Positions 1-8,951 are shown, counted from the first letter of the stretch. The stretch is DNA of 52,263 nt from Ruminococcus sp. (GCA_017513795.1 JAFXEJ010000125.1:1-52263), one strand, 5' to 3'. Made by a program: numbers and translations. Notes: a model not told the origin generated them from the sequence alone.

Positions 1-152
1 CTACTAAGAAGAAGCCGGCAGCAACAACTGGTAAAACTCAGAGTCCTCCTAAGACAGGTGACAGTGGCATGAGAGTTGCATTGACATTTATTGTTCTTGC
101 AGCAACAGCAGCTTGTATCACACGTTCCAGAAAAAAGGAAGATGATGAATAA
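1..152 (+). CDS. C-terminal end of a wall-anchored surface protein (partial)
   Basis: The frame ending at TAA 150-152 is open to the left edge, so only about 49 C-terminal residues are visible. They show a Lys/Thr/Pro-rich linker, a sortase-like motif PPKTGD, a hydrophobic stretch of about 18 residues rich in Ala, Leu and Val, and a basic-acidic tail RSRKKEDDE. That order is the classic cell-wall sorting signal of Gram-positive bacteria, with PPKTG in place of the usual LPXTG. The protein is therefore probably secreted and covalently attached to peptidoglycan by a sortase. Nothing of its functional domains lies in the window. A terminator follows directly. Confidence 0.75.
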   Translation, partial: TKKKPAATTGKTQSPPKTGDSGMRVALTFIVLAATAACITRSRKKEDDE

Positions 153-160
153 TTGAAACG

Positions 161-190
161 ATCCCTCCTGCTTTTGCGGGAGGGATTTTT
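161..190 (+). terminator. Intrinsic terminator after the wall-anchored protein gene
   Basis: An 11-bp stem (161-171 with 176-186, one G-T pair) with a TTTT loop is followed by five T residues. It lies 9 bases past the stop codon and separates the upstream gene from the polysaccharide operon. Confidence 0.9.
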
Positions 191-463
191 CTTGTTTGAA
201 TATATAACAAATACATAATAATGCAAAGGATATAGCGATTAATGAATAATGTTTGAAAAATTAAAAAAATGGAGCATGAATAATAACGGCAGGATGTCTG
301 AATGTAATAAATATTAATTATTATTTGTGATTATAAATAATGTTTATTTGTGTTAAATAAGGCGGAATTCTGGTGATTATGTATATTGTCTGAGCATGCG
401 TTTTTTGGGCATATTTCTAGGTTTAACCAACATTATGGGAACATTTTTCTTTCATAAAAACAC
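191..463. other. AT-rich intergenic spacer, no gene seen
   Basis: About 270 bases, strongly AT-rich, stop codons in all frames and no ribosome binding site followed by a plausible reading frame. I see no repeat array, tRNA or second terminator. It sits directly upstream of the promoter at 464-492 and could hold regulator binding sites, but no convincing palindrome was found. Confidence 0.6.
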
Positions 464-492
464 TTGACAGCATTAATAATGTATGTTATACT
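464..492 (+). promoter_or_regulatory. Promoter of the surface-polysaccharide operon
   Basis: TTGACA (464-469), a 17-base spacer, then TATACT (487-492) with an extended -10 TG at 484-485. This matches the housekeeping sigma-A consensus closely. Transcription should start near 499, giving a leader of roughly 265 nt before rmlA. Confidence 0.85.
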
Positions 493-498
493 ATACTT

Positions 499-765
499 GA
501 ACTATATTGCCATGATGTTTCTATCGCAGCGTGCTTTTCCGGAGTCTGTTCTTGCCGGAAATACATTGATTGTGATAGAAATGATGACACGGGCATTGTA
601 AATAAAATGAACATAAAACGGCTTGCCTGATGAGTTCTATACTGTCCATTTATGTACCATGAAAATAGAAAAGACAGGACAGATTGGCAGAAATGCTTTT
701 GAGACTTTTAAAAGAAAACATTCAATGTGTATGCTGAAAATGAATTTGACAGCTGGAGGTTTATA
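499..765 (+). promoter_or_regulatory. Structured 5' leader of the polysaccharide operon
   Basis: Between the predicted start of transcription and rmlA lie about 265 non-coding bases. Near the 5' end, 518-528 pairs with 571-581 (11 bp, one G-T pair), and nested inside it 536-542 pairs with 555-561 (7 bp, 12-base loop). Further down, CTGTCC and GGACAG around 640-685 are also complementary. No U-tract follows the hairpins, so this is not an obvious terminator. The fold does not resemble a riboswitch class I can name. It may be a regulatory RNA, a stabilising 5' structure or a binding site for an RNA-binding protein. Confidence 0.5.
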
Positions 766-1638
766 ATGAAAGGTATAATTTTAGCAGGCGGTGCGGGAAC
801 GAGACTTTATCCCAATACGATTGCAGTAAGTAAACAGCTTTTGCCAATTTATGACAAACCGCTCATTTATTACCCGCTTTCAATGCTTCTTCTTGCAAAG
901 ATTCGTGATGTACTTGTAATATCTACACCTCGTGATATAAATGATTACAAAACGCTTCTCGGGGATGGTTCAAGAATAGGAATAAATATCAGTTACGCAG
1001 TACAGGACAAGCCCAGAGGTCTTGCTGATGCATTTATCCTCGGCGCTGATTTTATTGGAAATGATAATGTTTGTCTTGTTCTTGGCGATAACGTGTTCTA
1101 CGGGGCAACAATGTCTCAGGTTCTTGCTGATGCGAAAAACAAAATTGTTGACGGCGGAGCTACAATATTCGGTTATCCTGTAAAGAATCCTCGTGAATTC
1201 GGCGTAGTTGAATTCAATGAAGCAAAAAAAGTTATTTCCATTGAGGAAAAACCAAAGCAGCCTAAGTCAAACTATGCTGTTCCCGGACTTTACTTCTATG
1301 ACAATAACGTTGTTGAAATTGCCAAAAATGTTAAACCCTCTGCAAGAGGTGAAATCGAAATTACATCCGTTAATAATGCTTATCTTGAACAGGGACTTCT
1401 TAATGTAACTCTCATGGGCAGAGGCATGACCTGGTTCGATACAGGCTCGCCCAAGGGAATGCACAAGGCAAGCGGCTTTGTTAAGACCGTTCAGGAAATG
1501 CAGGGCTTCTATATCTCATGTATTGAAGAAATTGCATGGAGAAAGAAGTTCATAGATGACGCTCAGCTTATTAAAATCGGTAAAGAGCTTGAGATGACTG
1601 ACTACGGAAAGTATATTTTATCATTACTGGAGGAATAA
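766..1638 (+). CDS. rmlA: Glucose-1-phosphate thymidylyltransferase
   Basis: Makes dTDP-glucose from glucose-1-phosphate and dTTP, the entry step of dTDP-deoxysugar synthesis in the cytoplasm. The 290-residue length is normal for RmlA. Residues 6-16 ([11 protein letters not shown]) form the nucleotide-binding signature, with LGDNVFYG at 106-113 and EEKP at 160-163 of the sugar-nucleotidyltransferase fold. The ATG at 766 is preceded by GGAGG at 755-759; an in-frame GTG at 727 would add 13 residues but lacks a ribosome binding site. It is the first gene of the polysaccharide operon, 3 bases before rmlB. Confidence 0.95.
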   Translation: MKGIILAGGAGTRLYPNTIAVSKQLLPIYDKPLIYYPLSMLLLAKIRDVLVISTPRDINDYKTLLGDGSRIGINISYAVQDKPRGLADAFILGADFIGNDNVCLVLGDNVFYGATMSQVLADAKNKIVDGGATIFGYPVKNPREFGVVEFNEAKKVISIEEKPKQPKSNYAVPGLYFYDNNVVEIAKNVKPSARGEIEITSVNNAYLEQGLLNVTLMGRGMTWFDTGSPKGMHKASGFVKTVQEMQGFYISCIEEIAWRKKFIDDAQLIKIGKELEMTDYGKYILSLLEE

Positions 1639-1641
1639 TCA

Positions 1642-2679
1642 ATGACTGTTATAGTAACGGGAGGCGCAGGCTTCATCGGTTCAAATTTCGTTTTCCATAT
1701 GCTGGATACTTATCCTGATTACAGGATAGTCTGCGTTGACAAGCTTACTTATGCCGGAAATCTCTCGACACTCAAATCTGTTATGAATAATCCGAATTTC
1801 CGCTTTGTCAAGCTTGATATATGCGACCGTGAGGGCGTATACAAGCTGTTTGAAGAAGAAAAACCGGATATCGTAGTGAATTTCGCAGCAGAATCACATG
1901 TAGACCGCTCAATAGAAAATCCGGAGGTCTTCCTTCAGACTAATATCCTCGGTACACAGGTGCTGATGGATGCTTGCCGCAAGTATGGTATTCAGCGTTA
2001 TCATCAGGTATCAACTGATGAGGTTTACGGCGATCTTCCGCTCGACAGACCTGACCTGTTCTTCACAGAGGAAACTCCGCTTCATACTTCAAGCCCGTAC
2101 AGCTCATCAAAGGCTTCAGCTGATCTTCTTGTACAGGCATATCACAGAACTTATGGACTGCCAATTACAATTTCAAGATGCTCAAATAACTACGGTCCTT
2201 ATCATTTCCCGGAAAAGCTTATTCCGCTTATGATCGCAAATGCACTCGCTGACAAGCCTCTGCCGGTTTACGGTGAGGGACTTAATGTCCGTGACTGGCT
2301 CTATGTTGAGGATCACTGCCGTGCTATCGACCTTATCATCCATAAGGGCAAGGTAGGCGAAGTTTACAACGTCGGCGGACACAACGAAATGCGCAATATC
2401 GACATCGTTAAGATAATCTGCGAGGCTCTCGGCAAGCCGGAAAGCCTTATTACTTATGTGACTGACCGTAAAGGTCATGATATGAGATACGCAATTGATC
2501 CCACAAAGATTCATGATGAACTCGGCTGGCTTCCTGAGACAAAGTTTGTGGACGGAATCCAGAAGACTATCAAGTGGTATCTTGAAAATCAGGACTGGTG
2601 GATGGAAATCATTTCAGGCGAATACCAGAACTATTACGAAAAAATGTACGGCGATCGTGAGACCGTCAGTGTGGGATAA
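1642..2679 (+). CDS. rmlB: dTDP-glucose 4,6-dehydratase
   Basis: Converts dTDP-glucose to dTDP-4-keto-6-deoxyglucose using bound NAD. A short-chain dehydrogenase/epimerase-type Rossmann protein of 345 residues, the usual length. GGAGFIG at 7-13 binds NAD; the catalytic Thr-Asp-Glu is in STDEVYG (125-127) and the Tyr/Lys pair is Y153/K157. The ribosome binding site overlaps the end of rmlA, implying coupled translation. No rmlC or rmlD follows, so the keto-sugar is not headed for rhamnose; the next genes route it to a 3-amino sugar. Confidence 0.95.
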   Translation: MTVIVTGGAGFIGSNFVFHMLDTYPDYRIVCVDKLTYAGNLSTLKSVMNNPNFRFVKLDICDREGVYKLFEEEKPDIVVNFAAESHVDRSIENPEVFLQTNILGTQVLMDACRKYGIQRYHQVSTDEVYGDLPLDRPDLFFTEETPLHTSSPYSSSKASADLLVQAYHRTYGLPITISRCSNNYGPYHFPEKLIPLMIANALADKPLPVYGEGLNVRDWLYVEDHCRAIDLIIHKGKVGEVYNVGGHNEMRNIDIVKIICEALGKPESLITYVTDRKGHDMRYAIDPTKIHDELGWLPETKFVDGIQKTIKWYLENQDWWMEIISGEYQNYYEKMYGDRETVSVG

Positions 2680-2685
2680 GGTGCT

Positions 2686-3351
2686 ATGAACGGTAAATTA
2701 ATAGTTATTGAAGGACTCGACGGGAGCGGAAAAGCAACTCAAACTACAAAGCTTTGTGAAGCTCTTAAAGCCAAAGGACATAATGTTATGCATGTTTCTT
2801 TTCCGAATTACGGCAGTGATGCAGCAAAATTACTTGATGATTATCTGCACGGCCGTTTCGGAACTGATCCAAACTCGGTTAATCCCTATGCAGCTTCTAC
2901 TTTTTTTGCAATTGACCGCTATGTAAGCTTTCATCTGAACTGGAAACAGTTTTATTCAGAGGGAGGCGTTATTGTTGCGGATAGATATACAACTTCAAAT
3001 GCGATTCATCAGTGCGCAAAGCTGCCGCAGGAAGAATGGAACGCCTTTTTGGAATGGCTCTTTATTTATGAGTACAAGCAGCTTGAATTGCCGGAACCTG
3101 ATGCTGTCATCTATCTTCAGGTTGATCCGGAAGTCAGTCAGAAGCTTATGACTGAACGATATAATGGTGATGACGGAAAAAAAGATATCCATGAGAGCAA
3201 TGTTGCTTATCTTAAACAATGCCGGATCGCAGCAGAATATTGTACAGAACATCTGGGATGGAACAAGGTAGAGTGTATCGCAGATGATAAAATGCGCAGT
3301 ATAGAGGATATTCATGCTGAGGTCCTTTCAATATGTTCTAGAGGTGAATAA
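2686..3351 (+). CDS. tmk: Thymidylate kinase (dTMP kinase) paralogue in a dTDP-sugar operon
   Basis: A P-loop kinase of 221 residues resembling Tmk, which phosphorylates dTMP to dTDP. GLDGSGKAT at 10-18 is the P-loop and DRY at 99-101 matches the Tmk DR[YH] signature; a lid-like basic stretch (TERYNGDDGKKD) sits in the last third. It begins 6 bases after rmlB. Sugar transfer from dTDP-sugars releases dTDP or dTMP, so a kinase here could recycle the nucleotide or raise dTTP for RmlA; that role is inferred from position. Whether it is the only tmk of the genome cannot be judged. Confidence 0.85.
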   Translation: MNGKLIVIEGLDGSGKATQTTKLCEALKAKGHNVMHVSFPNYGSDAAKLLDDYLHGRFGTDPNSVNPYAASTFFAIDRYVSFHLNWKQFYSEGGVIVADRYTTSNAIHQCAKLPQEEWNAFLEWLFIYEYKQLELPEPDAVIYLQVDPEVSQKLMTERYNGDDGKKDIHESNVAYLKQCRIAAEYCTEHLGWNKVECIADDKMRSIEDIHAEVLSICSRGE

Positions 3352-3353
3352 TC

Positions 3354-3788
3354 ATGGATTATAAAATCATTGATATAAAAAGCACACATTATGATGATCC
3401 GAAAGCAGGGGGGTTGTCTTTTTTTGAGGCAGAGCGTGATGTTCCGTTTCCAATCCGCAGAATGTACTGGATATATGATGCGGAAAAGGGAACGCATAGA
3501 GGATTTCATGCTCATACTCTGAATTGGCAGCTTTTGTTTTGCCCTCACGGCAGTATAGATCTTATTCTTGACGATGGAAAATCCCGTGAGACAGTGACTC
3601 TTGATGATCCTGCAAAGGGACTTGTGCTCACGCCCGGACTTTGGCGTGAAATGATCTGGAATGAAACAGGATCCATTCTTTGCGTGGCAGCTTCTGAATA
3701 TTATGATCCCGAAGAATATATAAGGGATTATGATGAATTCATTGCCTACAGAAAAAAGAAGGATTCTATGGAGAATGAAAAAAAATAA
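3354..3788 (+). CDS. dTDP-4-keto-6-deoxyglucose 3,4-ketoisomerase (FdtA/QdtA family)
   Basis: A 144-residue cupin of the FdtA/WxcM-like family, which moves the keto group of dTDP-4-keto-6-deoxyglucose from C4 to C3. The family pattern RG-x-HAH (R49-H54), the following Gln, and the C-terminal SEYYDPEEYIRDYDEF block are all present. In known pathways FdtA gives the galacto and QdtA the gluco configuration; the sequence alone does not let me choose. It lies between rmlB/tmk and the aminotransferase, the order expected for dTDP-Fucp3N or dTDP-Quip3N synthesis. Its ribosome binding site overlaps the end of the kinase gene. Confidence 0.85.
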   Translation: MDYKIIDIKSTHYDDPKAGGLSFFEAERDVPFPIRRMYWIYDAEKGTHRGFHAHTLNWQLLFCPHGSIDLILDDGKSRETVTLDDPAKGLVLTPGLWREMIWNETGSILCVAASEYYDPEEYIRDYDEFIAYRKKKDSMENEKK

Positions 3789-3825
3789 AGTTATTTATAT
3801 TACATATATAAAGGATGGTTGAATA

Positions 3826-4920
3826 ATGAAGGTTCCGTTTGTATCATTTCTCCCGATGGAGAAGGAGCTGGACAGTGCGCTGCGTGCAGCGTTCGAGCGT
3901 GTTTATACTCGTTCCTGGTATATTGATGGTGAAGAAGACAAGGCTTTTGAAAAGGCATTTGCTGAATATTGCGGCACAAAATTCTGTGTCGGCGTAGGCA
4001 ATGGTCTTGATGCTCTGGTAATGATTCTGAAAGCACTGGATATAGGCGAAGGTGATGAGGTTATCATTCCTTCAAATACTTATATCGCAACATCGCTTGC
4101 AGTAACATATGTGGGAGCAAAGCCTGTTTTTGTTGATCCGGATATCAATACTTTCAATATAGATCCGTCTTTAATTGAAGCTGCAGTTACTTCAAAGACA
4201 AAGGCAATTATGCCGGTTCATCTTTACGGACAGGCATGTGATATGGATCCTATAATGAAAATTGCAGAAAAATACAGTCTCAGAGTTATTGAGGACTGTG
4301 CACAGGCTCACGGTGCAACATACAAGGGCCAGAAAATCGGCACATTCGGTGATGCGGCAGGATTCAGTTTCTATCCTGGAAAAAATCTCGGTGCACTCGG
4401 AGATGCAGGTGCAGTAGTTACAGATAACGAAGAAATCGCAAAGAAGGTCAGAGCTCTTGGAAACTATGGCTCTGATTACAAATATCACCACATCTATAAG
4501 GGAAACAACAGTAGACTGGATGAAATGCAGGCTGCATTTCTGGCTGCAAAACTTCCAATACTTGATAAGTTGAATGCTGAAAGACGCCGTATAGCAGACC
4601 GCTATCTGAATGAGATACATAACGATAAACTCATTCTTCCGATAGTTCCGGATTATGCTGTGCCTGTATGGCATGTTTTCGGTGTTCGCTGTGCAGAAAG
4701 AGATCAGCTTGAAAAGTATCTGAATGACTATGAAATCGGTACAAACAAGCATTATCCGATTCCGATCCATTTACAGGACTGCTATAAGGATCTCGGTTTC
4801 AGTGAGGGCGATTATCCTACAGCAGAGGAAATCAGCAAGACAGAGCTTAGTCTGCCATTGTATTATGGTATGACAGATGAAGAAATAAGCTATGTAATAG
4901 ATAAAATAAATAGCTATTAA
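3826..4920 (+). CDS. PLP-dependent sugar 3-aminotransferase (DegT/DnrJ/EryC1/StrS family, FdtB/QdtB-like)
   Basis: Transfers an amino group, normally from glutamate, to the C3 keto group made by the preceding isomerase, giving dTDP-3-amino-3,6-dideoxyhexose. The 364-residue length is typical. GNGLDAL near 58-64 is in the cofactor phosphate-binding region, ED at 156-157 contacts the PLP ring nitrogen, and K186 in [14 protein letters not shown] is the Schiff-base lysine. The gene is preceded by AAGGATGG. No N-acetyltransferase of the FdtC/QdtC type follows in this operon, so the fate of the free amine is open. Confidence 0.9.
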   Translation: MKVPFVSFLPMEKELDSALRAAFERVYTRSWYIDGEEDKAFEKAFAEYCGTKFCVGVGNGLDALVMILKALDIGEGDEVIIPSNTYIATSLAVTYVGAKPVFVDPDINTFNIDPSLIEAAVTSKTKAIMPVHLYGQACDMDPIMKIAEKYSLRVIEDCAQAHGATYKGQKIGTFGDAAGFSFYPGKNLGALGDAGAVVTDNEEIAKKVRALGNYGSDYKYHHIYKGNNSRLDEMQAAFLAAKLPILDKLNAERRRIADRYLNEIHNDKLILPIVPDYAVPVWHVFGVRCAERDQLEKYLNDYEIGTNKHYPIPIHLQDCYKDLGFSEGDYPTAEEISKTELSLPLYYGMTDEEISYVIDKINSY

Positions 4921-4934
4921 GGCAGAGTGATAAG

Positions 4935-5747
4935 ATGAGTAATAATACAGTTGGGAATAATAGCCTTATTTCAAGCGAAGAAGAAAAGGCTGCTCAGCTG
5001 CTCAGAGAGCAGAATCTGAAACGAAAAAACGAAACTGCTGAGAAAGTGAATCCTAAAAACACATTTTATACAAGATACGGAAAACGCTTTTTTGATATTA
5101 TCATTTCTTTAATAGCGTTTACAGTGCTGCTTCCGGTCAATCTGATTCTTGGAATATGTACATTTTTTGATGTCGGAAGACCACTCATTTTTAAGCAGAC
5201 ACGAGTAGGAAAAAATGGAAAAACATTCACAATTGTTAAATTCCGCAATATGAACGAGAAAAAAGACAGCGACGGAAAACTTCTGCCGCCATCTCAGCGT
5301 GTAACAAAATTCGGAAAAATCGTAAGAAAGCTGTCGCTCGATGAACTCCTTAATTTCTGGTCAGTTCTCAAGGGCGATATGAGCATTATCGGACCTCGTC
5401 CGCAGCCTGTTTTTATCTACGATCGTATGTGTGATCGTCATAAAATGAGAACAGCTGTTAGACCTGGACTTGAATGTCCTCGAATGATTCATGTGCCGGG
5501 TGAGGAAGTATGTAAATTTCAGCGTACCTTTGAAAATGATGTGTGGTATGTTGAGAATGTAAGCTTCCTGCTTGATGTGAAAATGGTTCTGCACCTTATA
5601 AAAATGGTGTTTACATTCAAAAAAAGAGGCGCACAGGCTGCCGGTAAGGACGTAAGCTATTTCATCGGATATGATGAAAACGGCATTGCAATCAGCATGA
5701 ACGTTTATCGTGAAATGCAGAAGAAAAAGGAAGAAGTGGGAGTATAA
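4935..5747 (+). CDS. Undecaprenyl-phosphate sugar phosphotransferase (monotopic phosphoglycosyl transferase)
   Basis: Starts each repeat unit by moving a sugar-1-phosphate onto undecaprenyl phosphate on the inner face of the membrane. Residues 1-45 are a hydrophilic extension without recognisable domain; RFFDIIIS begins the re-entrant hydrophobic segment at 51-77. Family blocks follow in order: FKQTRVGKNGK (86-96), KFRNM (102-106), the catalytic Asp-Glu in LSLDELLNFW (136-137), GPRP (153-156) and RPGLE (176-180). The 270 residues match the short WbaP/PglC-like class. The stop overlaps the next start (TAATG). Confidence 0.9.
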   Translation: MSNNTVGNNSLISSEEEKAAQLLREQNLKRKNETAEKVNPKNTFYTRYGKRFFDIIISLIAFTVLLPVNLILGICTFFDVGRPLIFKQTRVGKNGKTFTIVKFRNMNEKKDSDGKLLPPSQRVTKFGKIVRKLSLDELLNFWSVLKGDMSIIGPRPQPVFIYDRMCDRHKMRTAVRPGLECPRMIHVPGEEVCKFQRTFENDVWYVENVSFLLDVKMVLHLIKMVFTFKKRGAQAAGKDVSYFIGYDENGIAISMNVYREMQKKKEEVGV

Positions 5748-6703
5748 TGAAAAAAGTTCTTGTTACGGCGATAGGTACTGCAACTGCAACTGCGGTGATT
5801 CGTGAACTGAAAAAAACAGGCGGTTATTATATCATCGGAGCAGATATCAACCCACAGAATCAGATAGCAACATCGCTGGATGTTGATGAATTTCATCAGT
5901 TTCCGTATTCAACAGGCGATGATTATATTCCGTTTGCACTGAATTTCTGCAAGGAAAATCAGGTTGATTATTACTACGCTGTTATTGACAAGGAAGTAGT
6001 AAATCTTGCAAAGAACAGGGAACGTTTTATGGAAGCAGGCACAAAGCTTTGTGTGCCGAATTATAAATTCGCAGAAAAGTGTCATTATAAAGATGTCTTC
6101 GGTAAGTGGGTGGCTGAAAATGTTCCTCAGGTTGCCGTGCGTCAGTATGATAGTCTTGAAGATGCAGAAAATGCAGAATATCCATTATTTATAAAGCCTG
6201 TCGAGGGCGTTGCAAGTACAGGATGCCGGAAAATATCCGGTTTTGATGAACTTAAAACAAGCGTCAGCGCTGAGGAAGCCGGAAAAATAATTCTTATTCA
6301 GGATTTTGTAAGCGGCACTAATGTTACGGTGGACTGTATCAGAAACAGTCTTACCGGACAGAAAATCCAGATACAGCGCAGAGAACTTCTGAGAAATTCC
6401 AACGGATGCGGCATTGCAGTTGAAATTTTCAGCAATCCTGTCCTTGAGGAGATATGTAACACTCTTATGGAGAAGCTCGATCTCAATGGCGTTGTTAACA
6501 TGGAGTTTTTTGAAACTGAAAATGGGTATCGTATTATTGAAATCAACCCTCGTTTCTCTGCCGGTACTATTTATTCATGTATGTCGGGAGTAAATACCGT
6601 ATTGAATGCAATGAAAATTGCTGACGGTGAACCGTGTGAATTCGGTGAGATAGCAGTGGGTGCTCATTTTGCAGAGCGATATGAAGCGTACAGAATGGAT
6701 TGA
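5747..6703 (+). CDS. ATP-grasp ligase, CarB-like
   Basis: A 318-residue ATP-grasp protein. ATP-grasp enzymes activate a carboxylate as acyl phosphate and join it to an amine, thiol or hydroxyl. The N-terminal 110 residues form a Rossmann-like preATP-grasp domain (MKKVLVTAIGTATATAVI), FIKP at 148-151 is the nucleotide-binding lysine region, and EINPRFSAG at 265-273 supplies the metal-binding Glu/Asn. The substrate cannot be read from sequence; placed after a 3-amino-sugar pathway it could acylate the sugar amine. It overlaps the sugar transferase by one base. Confidence 0.8.
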   Translation: MKKVLVTAIGTATATAVIRELKKTGGYYIIGADINPQNQIATSLDVDEFHQFPYSTGDDYIPFALNFCKENQVDYYYAVIDKEVVNLAKNRERFMEAGTKLCVPNYKFAEKCHYKDVFGKWVAENVPQVAVRQYDSLEDAENAEYPLFIKPVEGVASTGCRKISGFDELKTSVSAEEAGKIILIQDFVSGTNVTVDCIRNSLTGQKIQIQRRELLRNSNGCGIAVEIFSNPVLEEICNTLMEKLDLNGVVNMEFFETENGYRIIEINPRFSAGTIYSCMSGVNTVLNAMKIADGEPCEFGEIAVGAHFAERYEAYRMD

Positions 6704-6717
6704 AAAGGGCTGGAATC

Positions 6718-8013
6718 ATGATAAAAAATGAATTAAAAGGAAAAAAACTGCTGCTTGTTGGCGGCTTGAACAATACAGTTGATCTGATAGATCTTGCACA
6801 TAGAAACGGCGTGACCGTTGGCGTTGCAGATTATAATTCCAATACACTTGCAAAAAGTCTGGCTGACTATGCACACGATGTCAATGCCTATGATGAAGAT
6901 GCTATGGCAGAGCTTATTGCTGCTGAACATTATGACGGTGTAATTACCGCCTTTAATGAGAGACTTGGTCCCATTGTAAGAAAGCTTGCAGACAGAGTAG
7001 GACTTTACGCTCCTTTAACTGTAGAACAGCTTCAGATGAGTACTAATAAAAAATACTTCAAGCATACATGTCAGAAGTATAATGTTCCTGTTCCAAAGGA
7101 ATATATCGTTACAAGTGTGGAGGATATCCGCAATCAGAATATAGAATATCCCGTAATTATCAAGCCTGTTGACAGTGCAAGCTCAATCGGTGTAACTCCC
7201 TGCTTCAACGCAGATGAGCTGGAGGCAGGCTTCACAAATGCAATCGCACATTCCAAAACCGGCGACGCAATTGTAGAACAGTATGTTCCTTACGATGAAA
7301 TAAATATGACATTTATTGCACAGGACGGAGATATTCAGCTTGCTGCAATTCATGACAGATACTTTAATACGACGCAGAAAAGCGCAACAAAAGCGCCTGA
7401 CCTGTATATTTATCCCAGCAGATATACTGATCTTATTGTATCAAAATATGCTGACTGCATTATTGATATGTTCAAGGGAATCGGTGTGAAAAACGGTTCG
7501 CTTTTCATTCAGGCAGTTGTGCATGAAGATAAGCTCTATTGCTATGAAGCTGGCATGAGACTGAATGGCTGTAAGACATATCAGATTCTTGAACATGAGA
7601 ATGATTATAATACATTTGAACATCTGATGCATTATGCGCTTACTGGCTCTATGGGAGAGCGTGTTGAATTCAATCCGAAGTTCAAAAAGTGGTATGCAAC
7701 TCTGAATGTTCTTGGTGTTCCGGGAGCAACAATAGCAGAGGTCCGTGGTGAAAAAGCACTTAACACATATCCATGGCTTGTTCATATTGCAAGACGTGAC
7801 GGTGTTGGACATACTATTCCCGTTGATTCTGCCGGTACACTTATGCAGGATACAACAAGAATACACGTTGTGGCAGACACAAAAGAAGAACTTGTTGAAA
7901 GAATCGACAAGGTAAATGAATTGTTCCAGATGCTTGACAAGGACGGAAATAGTGTGCTTCTTGAACCTCACGATACGGCAGAGGTACTGAAAGCACTGGA
8001 TTACAGCTTATAA
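6718..8013 (+). CDS. ATP-grasp domain protein, second CarB-like ligase
   Basis: A 431-residue ATP-grasp protein with a Rossmann-like N-terminal domain (KLLLVGGLNNT at 10-20), IIKPVDSASS at 147-156 as the nucleotide-binding segment and YEAGMRLNG at 276-284 in the place of the usual E-x-N-P-R motif. The C-terminal 120 residues resemble the lid region of biotin carboxylase-like enzymes. The ATG at 6718 has AAAGGG 8-9 bases upstream; an in-frame TTG at 6700 lacks a site and would overlap the previous gene. Two unlike ATP-grasp genes in tandem suggest two successive ligations. Substrates are unknown. Confidence 0.78.
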   Translation: MIKNELKGKKLLLVGGLNNTVDLIDLAHRNGVTVGVADYNSNTLAKSLADYAHDVNAYDEDAMAELIAAEHYDGVITAFNERLGPIVRKLADRVGLYAPLTVEQLQMSTNKKYFKHTCQKYNVPVPKEYIVTSVEDIRNQNIEYPVIIKPVDSASSIGVTPCFNADELEAGFTNAIAHSKTGDAIVEQYVPYDEINMTFIAQDGDIQLAAIHDRYFNTTQKSATKAPDLYIYPSRYTDLIVSKYADCIIDMFKGIGVKNGSLFIQAVVHEDKLYCYEAGMRLNGCKTYQILEHENDYNTFEHLMHYALTGSMGERVEFNPKFKKWYATLNVLGVPGATIAEVRGEKALNTYPWLVHIARRDGVGHTIPVDSAGTLMQDTTRIHVVADTKEELVERIDKVNELFQMLDKDGNSVLLEPHDTAEVLKALDYSL

Positions 8014-8031
8014 TCATGAAGGAAAAATAAT

Positions 8032-8934
8032 ATGAAAACAATATTGATAACCGGCGTGAACGGAATGATCGGTGGTAAGCTGACACGCCATATTTTAACA
8101 AATACAGATTATTCGATCGTGGGTGTGTCATACACACCTGATATGCTTGAGGCAATGCTTGAGCGTGAAGGTATTTCCGAAGAAAACAAAAAGCGTGTGC
8201 GTTTTATCTCTAATGAGGAGCTTATCTCAGAAGAAAGTGATCTCGGAGAGATTTATGCTGCCGTTCATCTGGCTTTTTCTCGCCGTAACCGACCGGCGTC
8301 TGATATAGCGTCAAGCATTGATTTTGCTTCGGCAGTGTTCAGAAAATTATCGTCGTCAGGCGTTGAAAGGGTTATCAATCTTTCTTCTCAGGGCGTATAC
8401 GGAAAAACAGAGGAATTCCGTACTGAGGATACGCCTCCGGCACCGGAAACACAGTATACAATGGCAAAATATGCCGCTGAGGTTATTTTCAGCACATATT
8501 TTGATTCCTCAGATGTTCCGGATTATACAAATCTCAGACTTGATCCTGTAGTGCAGAGTCAGAATCTTATTGTTGCACTCTGCAAACAGGCAAAAGAAGG
8601 TCATATACAGCTCAGAGGCGGAGAACAGCGTTTTTCGTTTATTGATGTGGAAGATGCCGTTCTTGCTATCTCGGCAATGATAAGCAGTAAGTCCGGATGG
8701 GAAAAGGTGTATAATGTAGGCTGGAACAGAATGCGCTTAACACTTACTGAAGCAGCAGAGCATGTTGCTGATGTATCAGAGCGTCTTGGATTCGGCAGAC
8801 CTGAAATCACCCTTGATAAGCAGGATATCGTATTGTGGGCAGGACTTGATTCAACACGATTTACTGCACATACCGGCTGGATGCCCACAATTGATTTTGA
8901 CTCTATGATAGAAAAAATATTTAAAAACATATGA
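8032..8934 (+). CDS. NAD-dependent epimerase/dehydratase
   Basis: An extended short-chain dehydrogenase/reductase of 300 residues, the family that epimerises, dehydrates or reduces nucleotide sugars. TGVNGMIG at 7-14 is the NAD(P)-binding loop, NLSSQGVYG at 116-124 holds the catalytic Ser region, and Y142/K146 form the YxxxK pair. The region after RLDP ends with a substrate-domain block (FSFIDVEDAV). It lies between the ATP-grasp groups, so it might act on a sugar nucleotide of the repeat unit. The exact substrate cannot be assigned. A ribosome binding site AAGGA precedes the ATG. Confidence 0.8.
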   Translation: MKTILITGVNGMIGGKLTRHILTNTDYSIVGVSYTPDMLEAMLEREGISEENKKRVRFISNEELISEESDLGEIYAAVHLAFSRRNRPASDIASSIDFASAVFRKLSSSGVERVINLSSQGVYGKTEEFRTEDTPPAPETQYTMAKYAAEVIFSTYFDSSDVPDYTNLRLDPVVQSQNLIVALCKQAKEGHIQLRGGEQRFSFIDVEDAVLAISAMISSKSGWEKVYNVGWNRMRLTLTEAAEHVADVSERLGFGRPEITLDKQDIVLWAGLDSTRFTAHTGWMPTIDFDSMIEKIFKNI

Positions 8935-8951
8935 TATGAGGAGTTCAAAAA

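Noticed and set aside
6700..6717. TTG start for the second CarB-like ATP-grasp gene
   Set aside because: No ribosome binding site; ATG 6718 has AAAGGG at good spacing.
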